A stretch of DNA of 64,000 bases from Sideroxydans sp. (GCA_028687425.1 JAQUAD010000001.1:1-64000), one strand, 5' to 3'; positions 46,752 through 59,014 are shown, numbered from the stretch's first letter. Numbers and translations are program-made. Notes: a model not told the origin generated them from the sequence alone.

Positions 46752-47686
46752 GGTTTGCCGATACCCAATATGTCGCCGGCCTTAAGCGGAAATCCCTGCA
46801 CGAACTGTGCCGCAGGCAATGGTTTGCCACCCGGTTTTTGCAAGATTTCCAAAGCCAGTGTGCCTCGCCCGCACGCAACGATAATTGCGTGCTTGTTCAC
46901 GGCCAATACAGTCCCGGGGGAAGCAGTCTCTTGTGTCCCTGTAGCTGCACGTATCAGCTTTATCGGGGTGCCGTTGAGCATCGTATGTGCAACCGGGAAT
47001 GGGAAATATCCCCGAATCGCTCTTTCAAGAACGACGGCATCCTGAGTCCAGTCGATCTGAGCTTCCTGTTTGTTTAACTTTGCTGCATAGCACGCTTTGC
47101 TGTCATCCTGTTTCTGTGGATGTGCATTGTTGCTTTCCAGCTGCTGCAAGGCTTCCACGATGCCTGTTGCACCAATATCTGCCAGCTTGTCATGTAAGGT
47201 CTGCGCATCTTCCTTTTCAGAGATGGGGCAGGGGTACTTGAATAGCATGTCGCCGGTATCCAACCCGACATCCATTTGCATGATGGTGATACCGGTCTCA
47301 GTATCGCCCGCGAGGATGGCTCGCTGTATGGGTGCTGCCCCACGCCATCTCGGCAACAGGGATGCGTGTATGTTCAAACATCCCAGCTGCGGGATACGCA
47401 ACACCTCTGCAGGAAGAATCAAACCATATGCAGCAACGATCATTACGTCCGCCCCCAGATCCCGCAATGTGTGCTGGATAGCTTCCGATTTCAGGCTGCT
47501 GGGTTGCAGTACGTTAATACCGCGTTCGACGGCCAGTTGTTTAACGGGACTTGCCGTCATTTGCATGCCCCGACCTGCTGGGCGGTCGGGCTGTGTCAGT
47601 ACTGCCAGAACTTTGTGCTTTGAATTCAACAATGCGGCCAGTGCGCTGGCAGCGAAATGCGGAGTACCTGCGAAGATGATATTCAC
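46748..47686 (-). CDS. fmt: Methionyl-tRNA formyltransferase
   Basis: A 312-aa enzyme that formylates initiator Met-tRNA using 10-formyl-THF. The hydrolase-like motif HASLLPRWRGAAPIQ and the following MQMDVGLDTGDML are present; the C-terminal OB-like domain binds tRNA. Start at MNIIFAGTPHFA, the typical N-terminus. It lies 9 bp after def. Confidence 0.96.
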   Translation of the reverse strand: MNIIFAGTPHFAASALAALLNSKHKVLAVLTQPDRPAGRGMQMTASPVKQLAVERGINVLQPSSLKSEAIQHTLRDLGADVMIVAAYGLILPAEVLRIPQLGCLNIHASLLPRWRGAAPIQRAILAGDTETGITIMQMDVGLDTGDMLFKYPCPISEKEDAQTLHDKLADIGATGIVEALQQLESNNAHPQKQDDSKACYAAKLNKQEAQIDWTQDAVVLERAIRGYFPFPVAHTMLNGTPIKLIRAATGTQETASPGTVLAVNKHAIIVACGRGTLALEILQKPGGKPLPAAQFVQGFPLKAGDILGIGKP

Positions 47687-47695
47687 GTCTGATTT

Positions 47696-48199
47696 CTACA
47701 GGGTTTCGCGCCGCTGTTTCTTCAGTTTGGCGCGGATGCGGGTTTGTTTGAGGTGAGACAAGTGTTCAACGAACACTTTGCCTTGCAAGTGATCTATCTC
47801 GTGCTGAATGCAAACCGCCAACAATCCGTCGGCTTCTAGTTGAAACACTTTCCCATTCTCATTCAGGGCTTGCACCTTGACTCGCCCGGCACGACTTACT
47901 GTCTCATAGATTCCCGGGACAGACAGGCATCCTTCTTCACTGTCCTCCGTGCCATCCAGTTCCAGTATTTTCGGATTGATGAAGACTTTCAGGTCGTCGT
48001 GGGTTTCAGACACATCAATGACAACGATCTGCTCATGCACATCGATTTGCGTCGCCGCCAGTCCGATGCCAGGGGCCGCATACATCGTTTCGCTCATATC
48101 CTGAATTAGCTTACGAGTGTTTTCCGTGATCGCCGCAACCGGTTTGGCTACCTTATGCAGGCGCGGATCCGGGTATTTTATGATGGGTAGTAATGCCAT
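47696..48199 (-). CDS. def: Peptide deformylase
   Basis: A 167-aa iron/zinc hydrolase that removes the formyl group from nascent proteins. All three motifs are intact: [16 protein letters not shown] and QHEIDHLQG. The start [12 protein letters not shown] is standard; the ATG 20 codons upstream overlaps the divergent LysM gene's leader. Divergent from the LysM gene, 89 bp apart. Confidence 0.96.
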   Translation of the reverse strand: MALLPIIKYPDPRLHKVAKPVAAITENTRKLIQDMSETMYAAPGIGLAATQIDVHEQIVVIDVSETHDDLKVFINPKILELDGTEDSEEGCLSVPGIYETVSRAGRVKVQALNENGKVFQLEADGLLAVCIQHEIDHLQGKVFVEHLSHLKQTRIRAKLKKQRRETL

Positions 48200-48288
48200 A
48201 AATGCTTGCCAACTTAAGAGACTAGATGCAGAATTTAAACAGGTGCGCAAACTTTGCACCGCATTTCGTTACTTTGCTGGGGTTTTCC

Positions 48289-49326
48289 ATGCGCAAGATT
48301 ATATCGCTGATTTGCTTCCTGTTGCCCATCCTTGCCTCCGCAGATGTGTTGCAGATTCGCGAAGATGCTCCTGATCGCTATGTCGTTGTCAAGGGTGACA
48401 CCTTGTGGGATATCTCGGCGATGTTTTTCAAAGACCCTTGGAAATGGCCTGAAATCTGGGCTTTGAATAAGCAGGAAATCAAGGACCCTCATTGGATCTA
48501 TCCGGGTGACGTGGTCTATCTGGATCGCCGTACCGGCACCTTAACGACCACCCCAATTCAACCTGAGCCTGTAGCCTCGTCAGATATTGTTAAGCTAGAG
48601 CCCAAGGTTCGTGTTATAGCTCAAAATACAGAAGCTATTCCCGCCATTCCTCTCGATGCCATCTCTTCCTTTTTAAGCCGTCCACTCGTATTTGACGATG
48701 AAGAACTGGATAGCGCTCCCAGATTGGTGGGTACTTATGAACATCGCACACTTTTGTCTGTGAATGATATTGCTTATGTGCAAAATCTTCCTTCTGACAA
48801 AGGTGCACATTGGCAAATCTACCGTCCAAATGTGAAGTTTGTAGACCCTGATACAGATGAGGAGCTTGGGCAAGAAGTTCTGTATCTTGGCGATGCAACT
48901 GTCGAAAAGTTTGGAGATCCCAGTACTTTGCGTATTACCAATTCGATTCTGGAAATTAACAAAGGTGATTATTTCGCACAGTCTGGTACAGGCTATAGTG
49001 CAACTTATTTGCCCCGCGTCCCAGAAAATCAAGTCTCTGCTAAAGTAATTTCAATCTATGGCGGCGTTCAGCAAGCCGGACAGCATGCTGTCATCACCCT
49101 CAATAAGGGCCGACGGGATGGGCTCGAAGTGGGAAATATCCTCGCTCTGTACCAAAAAGGAGAGGAGTTGAAAACACAAGGCTGGTTTACCCCTAACATC
49201 AATCTTCCTGATTTCCGCTATGGCCTGGTGATGGTTTTCCGTGTTTTCAATAAGGTTTCCTACGCATTAGTCATGGAGACAAAAATCCCTGTCCAGTTAT
49301 ACGATAGCGCTCGCAATCCAGAATAA
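48289..49326 (+). CDS. LysM-domain exported protein
   Basis: A 345-aa protein. A signal peptide of about 18 residues (LASA/DV) is followed by a LysM domain (about 28-82, YVVVKGDTLWDISAMFF...WIYPGDVVYL), which binds peptidoglycan. The remaining 250 residues are beta-rich with no known catalytic motif. This LysM gene next to dprA is conserved in betaproteobacteria and its role is not known. Its stop codon abuts the dprA ATG with no gap. The start follows CTGGGG; a longer frame begins 63 bp upstream. Confidence 0.88.
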   Translation: MRKIISLICFLLPILASADVLQIREDAPDRYVVVKGDTLWDISAMFFKDPWKWPEIWALNKQEIKDPHWIYPGDVVYLDRRTGTLTTTPIQPEPVASSDIVKLEPKVRVIAQNTEAIPAIPLDAISSFLSRPLVFDDEELDSAPRLVGTYEHRTLLSVNDIAYVQNLPSDKGAHWQIYRPNVKFVDPDTDEELGQEVLYLGDATVEKFGDPSTLRITNSILEINKGDYFAQSGTGYSATYLPRVPENQVSAKVISIYGGVQQAGQHAVITLNKGRRDGLEVGNILALYQKGEELKTQGWFTPNINLPDFRYGLVMVFRVFNKVSYALVMETKIPVQLYDSARNPE

Positions 49327-50397
49327 ATGGCTGTTGATTCAGGTCTTGTTACCTGGCTCCGGTTCTATATGGTTCCGGGGTTGGGCGGCGAAAGTCAGCG
49401 CCAGCTGTTAAAAGTTTTTGGCTCTCCCTCAGCTGTTTTCGACCAGTCCAAAGCCACCCTTTCCCGCTACGTTAAACCAACTGTAGCAGTTGCTATTTCA
49501 CATGAAATTGAATCTTCGCTTATCGATTCCGTTTCTGCATGGTTGGATGACCCACTTAATCATGTCATCACAATTGCCGATGCCGAGTACCCAAAGTCAC
49601 TGCTTAATATTCCCGATCCACCCTTGTTACTATTCGTAAAGGGGCGCCTTGATCTTTTGAACACCCCCGCCTTGGCTGTTGTAGGAAGTCGCAATGCCTC
49701 TGCGCAGGGCATTCGCAACGCGGAATCATTTTCGCTTTCTGTCTCTGAATTTGGTTTGTGCGTTGTCAGTGGATTGGCACAAGGAATTGACACCGCCGCA
49801 CATATTGGTGGTTTGAATGGTCGTGCTTCGAGTATTGCAGTGGTTGGCACAGGACTTGATAAGGTTTACCCTGCTTCCAACCGCGATTTAGCACATTTAC
49901 TAGCTCATTCGGGTGCAATTATTTCTGAATTTCCACTTGGCACCCCCCCTTTAGCAGCAAATTTTCCTCGCCGCAATCGAATAATAAGTGGCTTGGGCCT
50001 CGGGTGTTTGGTCGTTGAGGCATCTATACGAAGCGGCTCTCTCATTACTGCGCGTTTAGCTGCAGAGCAGGGGAAGGATGTCTTCGCAATTCCTGGCTCA
50101 ATCCATTCACCTCATGCCAAGGGTTGCCACCATCTAATCAAGCAAGGTGCAAAGCTAGTTGAGAGCGCAAAGGATATTCTTGAGGAGTTAGAACAGCCCT
50201 TGCTTGGTTGTTCATTGCCAAGTACTTCTGAAGAAAACCCATTGTTTGTTCACCTTGGTTTCGATCCAGTTAGCGCTGAAGAACTCGCTCAACGTAGCGG
50301 CTTGACGATAAGCGAGCTATCAGCCATTCTGTTGGAACTTGAACTCAACGGACACATTGCTAATCTGCCCGGCGGGTTGTTTCAGCGAGTTGTCTAA
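49327..50397 (+). CDS. dprA: DNA processing protein DprA
   Basis: A 356-aa DprA/Smf. It binds incoming single-stranded DNA in natural transformation and loads RecA. The Rossmann-like domain shows VVGSRNAS, GLAQGIDTAAH, FPLGTPP, NFPRRNRIISGL and VVEASIRSGSLITA; a winged-helix DprA_WH domain forms the C-terminus. Full length. Immediately follows the LysM gene and is followed 20 bp later by smg. Confidence 0.95.
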   Translation: MAVDSGLVTWLRFYMVPGLGGESQRQLLKVFGSPSAVFDQSKATLSRYVKPTVAVAISHEIESSLIDSVSAWLDDPLNHVITIADAEYPKSLLNIPDPPLLLFVKGRLDLLNTPALAVVGSRNASAQGIRNAESFSLSVSEFGLCVVSGLAQGIDTAAHIGGLNGRASSIAVVGTGLDKVYPASNRDLAHLLAHSGAIISEFPLGTPPLAANFPRRNRIISGLGLGCLVVEASIRSGSLITARLAAEQGKDVFAIPGSIHSPHAKGCHHLIKQGAKLVESAKDILEELEQPLLGCSLPSTSEENPLFVHLGFDPVSAEELAQRSGLTISELSAILLELELNGHIANLPGGLFQRVV

Positions 50398-50417
50398 AAC
50401 CCTTATTGTATTTATTA

Positions 50418-50873
50418 ATGTTCGATATTCTTTTGTATTTGTTCGAAAGCTATTTCGATCTTGGTAGCTACCCAGATCACGACAAACTTTCCCAAAAGCT
50501 TTCTGCTGCAGGTTTTGAAGAGGATGACATTAATCAGGCTTTGGTCTGGCTCTCTGGTTTGCAGCAACTTACACAAGCAAAATATCCCGCAAGTATCAAT
50601 AAAAGCGGCTTTCGTCTTTATTCAGAATATGAGCAACAGCGCATCAGTTCTGAGGCCCTGCATTTCGTTCGATTTTGGGAGCATAACAAGTTCATCTCAC
50701 CAATTGAACGAGAAATGATTATTGACCGAGCCGTTGCGCTCGATCGCGAAAACCTTCAGTTAGATAAAGTTAAGCTTATTATGCTCATGGTGTTATGGAG
50801 TCAGCACGATGAGCTCGATCCAATGCTTATTGAGGATCTGCTTACCCCTACCGGCACCACACCGCTACATTAG
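50418..50873 (+). CDS. smg: Smg (DUF494) family protein
   Basis: A 151-aa helical protein of the Smg/DUF494 family, almost always between dprA and topA in proteobacteria; its function is unknown. The N-terminus MFDILLYLFESY is characteristic. The frame is open four codons more (a TTG at 50406) but the ATG is preferred. Ends 9 bp before topA. Confidence 0.9.
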   Translation: MFDILLYLFESYFDLGSYPDHDKLSQKLSAAGFEEDDINQALVWLSGLQQLTQAKYPASINKSGFRLYSEYEQQRISSEALHFVRFWEHNKFISPIEREMIIDRAVALDRENLQLDKVKLIMLMVLWSQHDELDPMLIEDLLTPTGTTPLH

Positions 50874-50882
50874 ATACTACGC

Positions 50883-53504
50883 ATGGCAACCAATCTTCTT
50901 ATTGTTGAGTCTCCAGCCAAGGCAAAGACGCTCAAGAAATATCTGGGCAAGGACTTTGAAGTTCTTGCTTCTTATGGTCACGTCCGCGATCTTATTCCCA
51001 AGAATGGTGCCGTTGATGTCGAACATGGTTATTCAATGAATTACGAAACCATTGCGCGCAACGCCAAACATGTTGACGCGATCGCGAAAGCCGCAGCCAG
51101 CGCAGATAACATCTTTCTGGCGCCGGACCCGGACCGCGAAGGTGAAGCAATTGCCTGGCATATCGCCGAATTGCTTAAAGGTAAGCGAGCGCTTAAGGGC
51201 AAGAATATGCGCCGCGTTGTCTTTTACGAGATCACGCAAAGTGCTGTGCAGGAAGCCGTAGCGAAGCCTCGTGAAATCTCTATGCCCTTGGTAAATGCCC
51301 AACAAGCGCGAAGAGCGCTGGATTATCTCGTCGGTTTTAATCTATCTCCTTTATTGTGGCGCAAGATTAGACCGGGACTGTCAGCCGGCCGCGTGCAGAG
51401 CCCTGCACTTCGGCTTATTGTTGAGCGAGAGCTGGAGATCGAGAAATTTAAAAGTCAGGAATACTGGTCTGTCCATCTAGACAGTCAGAAAGTCGGTATT
51501 CCATTCAAGGCTAAGTTGTTCCAGTTTCAGGGAAACAAACTTGAGCAGCACAGTATTCCAAGTCAAGCTGACTATGACGCGATACACACCAAACTGATAG
51601 ATGCCAAGTTGCCTCCGAAGGTTGTTCGCGTAGATAAAAAGGGTAAGCAGCGTAGCCCTGCAGCACCTTTTACAACTTCTACACTTCAGCAAGAAGCTGT
51701 ACGCAAACTTGGTATGACATCAGACCGCACCATGCGCACAGCACAGTCATTGTATGAAGGTGTCGATATCGGTGGTCAAACTATCGGTTTGATCACTTAC
51801 ATGCGTACAGACTCTTTAAATTTGGCCAATGAGGCAGTTGCTGAGATTCGAGACTACATCAAAGAAAATTTCGCTTCTGACTACTTGCCGGGCAAGCAGC
51901 CTACCTATAAGAGCAAATCAAAAAATGCCCAAGAGGCGCATGAAGCTATTCGCCCCACTTCCATTAGTCGATCACCAGACAGTCTTCTGGAACATTTAAA
52001 TATCGACCAGATGCGTTTGTACGAAATGATCTGGAAGCGCACGCTAGCCAGTCAAATGTCACCAGCGCGCTTTGATACCGTTAGCGTTGATATTCGGCTG
52101 AGTAGCGATGACACGCTATTTCGCGCTAGCGGTCAAACACTTGTGTTTCCGGGTTTCATCGGCGTTTATATGGAAGATGTTGATGATGCCGAGGAAGAAG
52201 ATAGTGCCAAGCTGCCACCATTGGTTGAGGGAGACATTTTGCCCATTGACCGGCTATATGGTGAGCAACATTTTACCCAGCCGCCGCCTCGTTACTCCGA
52301 AGCTAGCCTAGTGAAGACGCTTGAAGAGTACGGCATAGGTCGTCCTTCCACGTATGCAACCATCATCTCCACTTTGCAGGCTCGCGAGTATGCAACTCTG
52401 GACAAAAAGCGCTTTATGCCCACCGATGTGGGTCGTGTTGTGATCAAATTCCTCAATGAGCATTTCACCAGATACGTCGATTACAGTTTTACGGCCAACC
52501 TGGAAGACGAGCTTGATGAAATCTCTGAAGGCAAACGAGATTGGATTCCGGTACTGGATTCTTTCTGGTCGGGTTTTCATACGCTACTGATCGACAAGAA
52601 GGATGTTGACCGGCCCGGAACTGAAATCCTTGATGAGGCATGTCCAAAATGTGGCAAGCCACTTTCCAAACGACTTGGAAAGCGCGGCAGTTTCATCGGT
52701 TGTACCGGTTATCCTGAGTGCGATTTCACTCGCAGCCTTGGTGGTGAAGAGGATTCCGGAGAAACCCGCAAGGAATTGGGTATTCACCCAGATACCAACC
52801 AAGTAATTTTATTGCTGCGCGGTCCATATGGCCCGTACGTACAGCTTGGTGAGCAAGAGGAGGGCAGCAAGACCAAACCCAAACGCATCTCCTGGCCCAA
52901 AGAGCTGCCTCTGGAACAGGCTGATCTTGAATCTGCGCTCAAATTGCTATCTCTGCCAAGAGAGATTGGTACTCATCCTGAAAGCGGCAAGAAGGTCATC
53001 GTCAATATTGGCCGTTTCGGTCCATATATTGGACATGATGGAAAATTCAAGTCCATTCCAAAATCTGACAGTATCTTTGAAATCGGCTTGGATCGAGCTG
53101 TGGATTTGCTTGCACAAGCGAAGACAGGTGGTGCAACGGTTTTGCGTGTGCTTGGGGAACACCCTGATGATAAAGCCCCGATAGAAGTCTGCAGCGGCCG
53201 TTATGGTCCATATGTTCGGCATGGCAAGATCAATGCTACTTTACCCAAGGATGTATCCCCTGATGCAATTGCACTGGATGAAGCCCTTGAATTGATTGCC
53301 GCCAAGTCCGTCAAGGGCGCTGTTGGAAAAGTTAAGAAAACCACTAAAAAGGCTGCGACTAAAAAAACAGCAGCCAAGAAATCAGCAAAGACAGTGACAA
53401 CTCCTACTAATAAAACAGGCTCTTCCAAAATTTCCGCAACGAGAAAGGCAGCGGTAAAAACAGCGACCAAGAAGTCCGTAGTCAAGAAATCTTCTGAAAA
53501 GTAG
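50883..53504 (+). CDS. topA: DNA topoisomerase I
   Basis: An 873-aa type IA topoisomerase that relaxes negative supercoils. The Toprim domain carries Asp82 and Asp84 in DPDREGEA, and the active-site Tyr306 is in GLITYMRTDS. One C4 zinc ribbon (CPKCGKPL...CTGYPEC) follows, then two Topo_C-associated repeats (GPYGPYVQLGEQ, GRFGPYIGHDGK, GRYGPYVRHGK). The last 70 residues are a Lys/Ala/Thr-rich tail like eukaryotic H1, which binds DNA non-specifically. Convergent with gyrB. Confidence 0.97.
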   Translation: MATNLLIVESPAKAKTLKKYLGKDFEVLASYGHVRDLIPKNGAVDVEHGYSMNYETIARNAKHVDAIAKAAASADNIFLAPDPDREGEAIAWHIAELLKGKRALKGKNMRRVVFYEITQSAVQEAVAKPREISMPLVNAQQARRALDYLVGFNLSPLLWRKIRPGLSAGRVQSPALRLIVERELEIEKFKSQEYWSVHLDSQKVGIPFKAKLFQFQGNKLEQHSIPSQADYDAIHTKLIDAKLPPKVVRVDKKGKQRSPAAPFTTSTLQQEAVRKLGMTSDRTMRTAQSLYEGVDIGGQTIGLITYMRTDSLNLANEAVAEIRDYIKENFASDYLPGKQPTYKSKSKNAQEAHEAIRPTSISRSPDSLLEHLNIDQMRLYEMIWKRTLASQMSPARFDTVSVDIRLSSDDTLFRASGQTLVFPGFIGVYMEDVDDAEEEDSAKLPPLVEGDILPIDRLYGEQHFTQPPPRYSEASLVKTLEEYGIGRPSTYATIISTLQAREYATLDKKRFMPTDVGRVVIKFLNEHFTRYVDYSFTANLEDELDEISEGKRDWIPVLDSFWSGFHTLLIDKKDVDRPGTEILDEACPKCGKPLSKRLGKRGSFIGCTGYPECDFTRSLGGEEDSGETRKELGIHPDTNQVILLLRGPYGPYVQLGEQEEGSKTKPKRISWPKELPLEQADLESALKLLSLPREIGTHPESGKKVIVNIGRFGPYIGHDGKFKSIPKSDSIFEIGLDRAVDLLAQAKTGGATVLRVLGEHPDDKAPIEVCSGRYGPYVRHGKINATLPKDVSPDAIALDEALELIAAKSVKGAVGKVKKTTKKAATKKTAAKKSAKTVTTPTNKTGSSKISATRKAAVKTATKKSVVKKSSEK

Positions 53505-53538
53505 GATATTTTAGGACTCGGTTTCTATCTTGTTGGCT

Positions 53539-53577
53539 GCAAAAAAATGACCACAGAGATGTGGTCATTTTTTTTGC
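53539..53577. terminator. Bidirectional terminator between topA and gyrB
   Basis: ATGACCAC and GTGGTCAT pair around AGAGAT, flanked by an A-run (GCAAAAAA) and a T-run, so the hairpin extends with A-T pairs. It serves both convergent genes. Confidence 0.9.
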
Positions 53578-53606
53578 GCTTATAAGCAAGAGCGTATATT
53601 TATCTT

Positions 53607-56051
<2,445 letters not shown>

Positions 56052-56055
56052 TTAC

Positions 56056-56071
56056 TGTTTCACGTGGAACA
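56056..56071. promoter_or_regulatory. parS-like centromere site between dnaN and gyrB
   Basis: TGTTTCACGTGGAACA matches the ParB-binding consensus TGTTTCACGTGAAACA at 15 of 16 positions. ParB would load here for chromosome segregation. Its place close to the origin is typical. Confidence 0.82.
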
Positions 56072-56073
56072 AG

Positions 56074-57183
56074 TTAAATACGCATTGGCATAACTACATA
56101 TTTGTAGTCATTCTTTTCCGGTGTAGTTACCAAGAGACTGCTGTTTTGATCACCAAACGAGAATGTAACTTCTTCACTATTCAAATAGTTGATGCCGTCT
56201 AACAAGTAATTCACATTGAATCCAATATCCAGAGGGCCGCCAGTGTATTTTGTCTCAATATCTTCCTGGGCTTCTTCTTGTTCGCTGTTGTTGCTGATGA
56301 TCTGCAGATTATTCTCCGTAAGTAACAGTCGCACTCCTCTGAATTTCTCATTTGAGAGAATCGCTGCCCTTTGGAGAGCTTGCATAATCACAACTCTATT
56401 AAGCACCAGATGATTGGTATGGTTTGGAATCACGCGGGTATAGTCAGGGAACTTTCCGTCAATAACCTTTGAGGTCATAGTGGTGTCTGCAAAATTGAAG
56501 CGGACTTGTTTTTCTGCAAGCTCGATTAGTAGTTCGTCGTCACTATCAGTAAGTTGCTTCAATAGTTCATTCACCGTTTTTCTGGAAAGAATCACTTCCA
56601 GTTTCGGATAATCCTCCTCCATTTCTTCGGCAATATATGCCAACCGATGTCCATCAGTTGCTACAAGCTTTATCGAGCTGTTTTCAACCACGACTAATAC
56701 GCCGTTTAGGTAATAACGAATATCCTGTTGCGCCATGGCATGTTGTACCGAGCTTAGCAGGCGCTTCATTTTTCCTTGCTTGATGCGAATCTGTGTTGCG
56801 CCTTCCAGTTGATCTGTGAGGTTCGGAAAATCTTGAGCTGGCAGAGTTTGCAAGCTGAATTTACTTTTGTTGGCTTTTACAAGTAACTTGCTTTCCTGAA
56901 TATCTAGACTGATGACGCTTTCCTCAGGAATAGCCTTTAGTATGTCCTGAAATTTTTTAGCCGAAATGGTGATTGAATCTGGCCCATCAGACTCTTGAAG
57001 TTCGACAGTTTGCTTCGCTTCAATTTGAATTTCGAGGTCAGTTGTGACCAAGCGGAGCATGTTGCCTGTTTTTTTAAGTAACACATTAGAAAGAATTGGC
57101 AGGGGTTGCTTTCTTTCCACAATACCAACTACAGCTTGTAAGGGTTTTACCAAGTCATTTCGATTGATTTGTTTGATAAACAT
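56074..57183 (-). CDS. dnaN: DNA polymerase III subunit beta (sliding clamp)
   Basis: A 369-aa beta clamp that forms a dimeric ring around DNA and tethers the replicative polymerase. The three-domain pattern is full length, with RKPLPILSNVLL-type start region, the SSVQHAMAQQDIRYYLNGVL segment and the C-terminal VVMPMRI that ends the peptide-binding pocket. It is transcribed with dnaA upstream and gyrB downstream, with the DnaA-box-bearing gap in between. Confidence 0.97.
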   Translation of the reverse strand: MFIKQINRNDLVKPLQAVVGIVERKQPLPILSNVLLKKTGNMLRLVTTDLEIQIEAKQTVELQESDGPDSITISAKKFQDILKAIPEESVISLDIQESKLLVKANKSKFSLQTLPAQDFPNLTDQLEGATQIRIKQGKMKRLLSSVQHAMAQQDIRYYLNGVLVVVENSSIKLVATDGHRLAYIAEEMEEDYPKLEVILSRKTVNELLKQLTDSDDELLIELAEKQVRFNFADTTMTSKVIDGKFPDYTRVIPNHTNHLVLNRVVIMQALQRAAILSNEKFRGVRLLLTENNLQIISNNSEQEEAQEDIETKYTGGPLDIGFNVNYLLDGINYLNSEEVTFSFGDQNSSLLVTTPEKNDYKYVVMPMRI

Positions 57184-57391
57184 GTTTTTCCTTAAATTCT
57201 TTATATAAATAATAATAGCGCTAGTTTTTGTGGAAACTTATAAAACTCTAATTGATTCAACAACAAGTGATACGAATAAACTGTTAGTGAATTATGTTGA
57301 TCGCTGTAAACAGATTGTGGATAAAACACTGATTTATTGAAAATCCTTACTTATCCACAAATACAGACATCAATATTTAAAGTTATCCCCG
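57184..57391. other. Candidate oriC: dnaA-dnaN gap with DnaA boxes
   Basis: The gap has two perfect DnaA boxes: TGTGGATAA (57316-57324) and TTATCCACA (57351-57359). A 7/9 box TGTGGAAAC (57229-57237) and a TTATCCCCG (57383-57391) overlapping the dnaA stop are also present. An AT-rich stretch (about 57188-57220, TTTATATAAATAATAATAG) could be the unwinding element. It fits the oriC of many proteobacteria, but autoregulation of dnaN is another possible role for the boxes. Confidence 0.6.
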
Positions 57392-58729
57392 TAAAGTCTG
57401 GTGCAACAAATTAAATTCAGCTTCGATCACAGAATCTGAGTTTCTTAATGCATCAATGGTCTTACAAGCATGCAAGACAGTAGTGTGGTCTCTGCCACCA
57501 AATGTATTTCCAATTTCAGGAAGACTAAGTTGCGTTAATTCTCTAGCTAATGACATTGCAATCTGCCGAGGACGTGCGATTGCACGAGTTCTTTTTTTTG
57601 ATAGTAGATCGACCAGTTTTATTCGGTAAAAGTCAGCAACTGTTTTTTGAATATTTTCTATCGTTACCTGTTTGTTTTGGGCGGCCAAGAGATCTTTTAG
57701 TGCTTCTTTAGCTAAATCAATAGAGATCGTTTTCTTGTGGAAGCGGGCATAAGCCTCAATCCTATTCAACGCCCCTTCCAACTCACGAATATTGGAGCGT
57801 ACGTGCTTTGCAATGAAAAACGCGACGTCTTCAGTTATTGGAGTCGAACTATTTGCAGCTTTCTGAAGCAGAATCGCCACTCGCATTTCTAGGCCGGGGG
57901 GTTCAATTGCCACGGTAAGGCCGCATGTGAATCTGGAGGTAAGCCGGGGTTCTATACCAGTTATCTCTTTAGGGAAGGTATCACAGGAGATTACGACTTG
58001 CTTGTTGGTATCGATCAGTGAATTAAGGGTATAGAAAAATTCTTGTTGAGTGCCTGGTTTGTCAGCAATGAATTGAATATCATCAATCAGTAATAAATCC
58101 AATGAGTTATAAAACTGTTTAAATTCATCAAAGCTTTTGGTTTGAAATGCCTTCACAACGCCAGAAACATAATTGGTTGCATGGATATAACAAATCTTCG
58201 CTTCACTATTTTCTTTTGCGATCAGATTTCCAATGGATTGCAAAAGATGAGTTTTGCCAAGACCAACACCACCATAGATAAACAGGGGATTGTATGTCTG
58301 TCCAGGTGTCTCAGCTACTTGTAATCCTGCTGCATGGGCGAGTTGATTCGCTTTTCCTGTTACAAAGGAATCAAATGTCAACATAGGATTGAGTTTACTG
58401 GCCGCTCTGGAAATTTTTTGAGATGTTGCTGGAGTGTTTTCGGCAGTAACTGGAGTTTCAGCAGGAGTTACAATGCTTACAACTTTTTTCTTTTGAAGAC
58501 GCAATTCGATTTCTGCCGGAAATCCAAAGAAATCATTAGCTTGCTTATATAGTGCAGATAGAAATCGCTCTTGAATAATTCTTAGAGTAAAACTGTTGGG
58601 AGCCGTAAGAATGACTTTATTGCCATCCATCTCGAATACCAAGGGCTTTATCCAGGAATTGTATTGTTGCGGAGGCAGCAATTCCTGAAAATATTTCTGG
58701 TAACACACAGACAAGCCTTGGGACGACAT
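57383..58729 (-). CDS. dnaA: Chromosomal replication initiator DnaA
   Basis: A 448-aa DnaA. Domain I (about 1-85), a linker, the AAA+ domain with Walker A GGVGLGKT at 153-160 and Walker B LLLIDDIQF, and the C-terminal DNA-binding domain with GGRDHTTVLHACKTI, the DnaA-box-binding signature. It opens the origin with ATP. Divergent from rpmH, as in most bacteria. Confidence 0.98.
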   Translation of the reverse strand: MSSQGLSVCYQKYFQELLPPQQYNSWIKPLVFEMDGNKVILTAPNSFTLRIIQERFLSALYKQANDFFGFPAEIELRLQKKKVVSIVTPAETPVTAENTPATSQKISRAASKLNPMLTFDSFVTGKANQLAHAAGLQVAETPGQTYNPLFIYGGVGLGKTHLLQSIGNLIAKENSEAKICYIHATNYVSGVVKAFQTKSFDEFKQFYNSLDLLLIDDIQFIADKPGTQQEFFYTLNSLIDTNKQVVISCDTFPKEITGIEPRLTSRFTCGLTVAIEPPGLEMRVAILLQKAANSSTPITEDVAFFIAKHVRSNIRELEGALNRIEAYARFHKKTISIDLAKEALKDLLAAQNKQVTIENIQKTVADFYRIKLVDLLSKKRTRAIARPRQIAMSLARELTQLSLPEIGNTFGGRDHTTVLHACKTIDALRNSDSVIEAEFNLLHQTLRG

Positions 58730-58879
58730 AGATAGTTAAGTCAGGATTCGATTGCTTATGGACCGACCAATTCTACAAGCTCCATCCAAAGTTATCCACA
58801 ATATAAATTAAGCTTGACAGCAGAAGCGCAAACGATTGTAATTGCGCGCTTTTCAATACTTGAAATATAGGATTTAGCT
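58730..58879. promoter_or_regulatory. Divergent dnaA/rpmH promoter region with a DnaA box
   Basis: A perfect DnaA box TTATCCACA at 58792-58800 lies 63 bp upstream of dnaA, consistent with autoregulation, or with a second part of a split origin. The region is AT-rich. Confidence 0.6.
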
Positions 58880-59014
58880 ATGAAGCGTACATTTCAACCA
58901 TCAGTTACCAAAAGAAAACGCACTCACGGTTTTCTCGTTCGCATGAAAACCAAAGGTGGTCGTGCAGTAATCGCTGCTCGTCGAGCAAAGGGTAGAGCCC
59001 GTCTTGGTGTTTAA
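58880..59014 (+). CDS. rpmH: 50S ribosomal protein L34
   Basis: A 44-aa basic ribosomal protein, too short for most gene callers: it begins [18 protein letters not shown] and ends [10 protein letters not shown], the standard L34 sequence. It overlaps the rnpA start by about 11 bases in another frame, the usual arrangement. Confidence 0.97.
   Translation: MKRTFQPSVTKRKRTHGFLVRMKTKGGRAVIAARRAKGRARLGV

Noticed and set aside
53330..53500. Low-complexity A-rich stretch at the end of topA
   Set aside because: It encodes the Lys/Ala-rich C-terminal tail known in betaproteobacterial and related TopA, so it needs no separate explanation.
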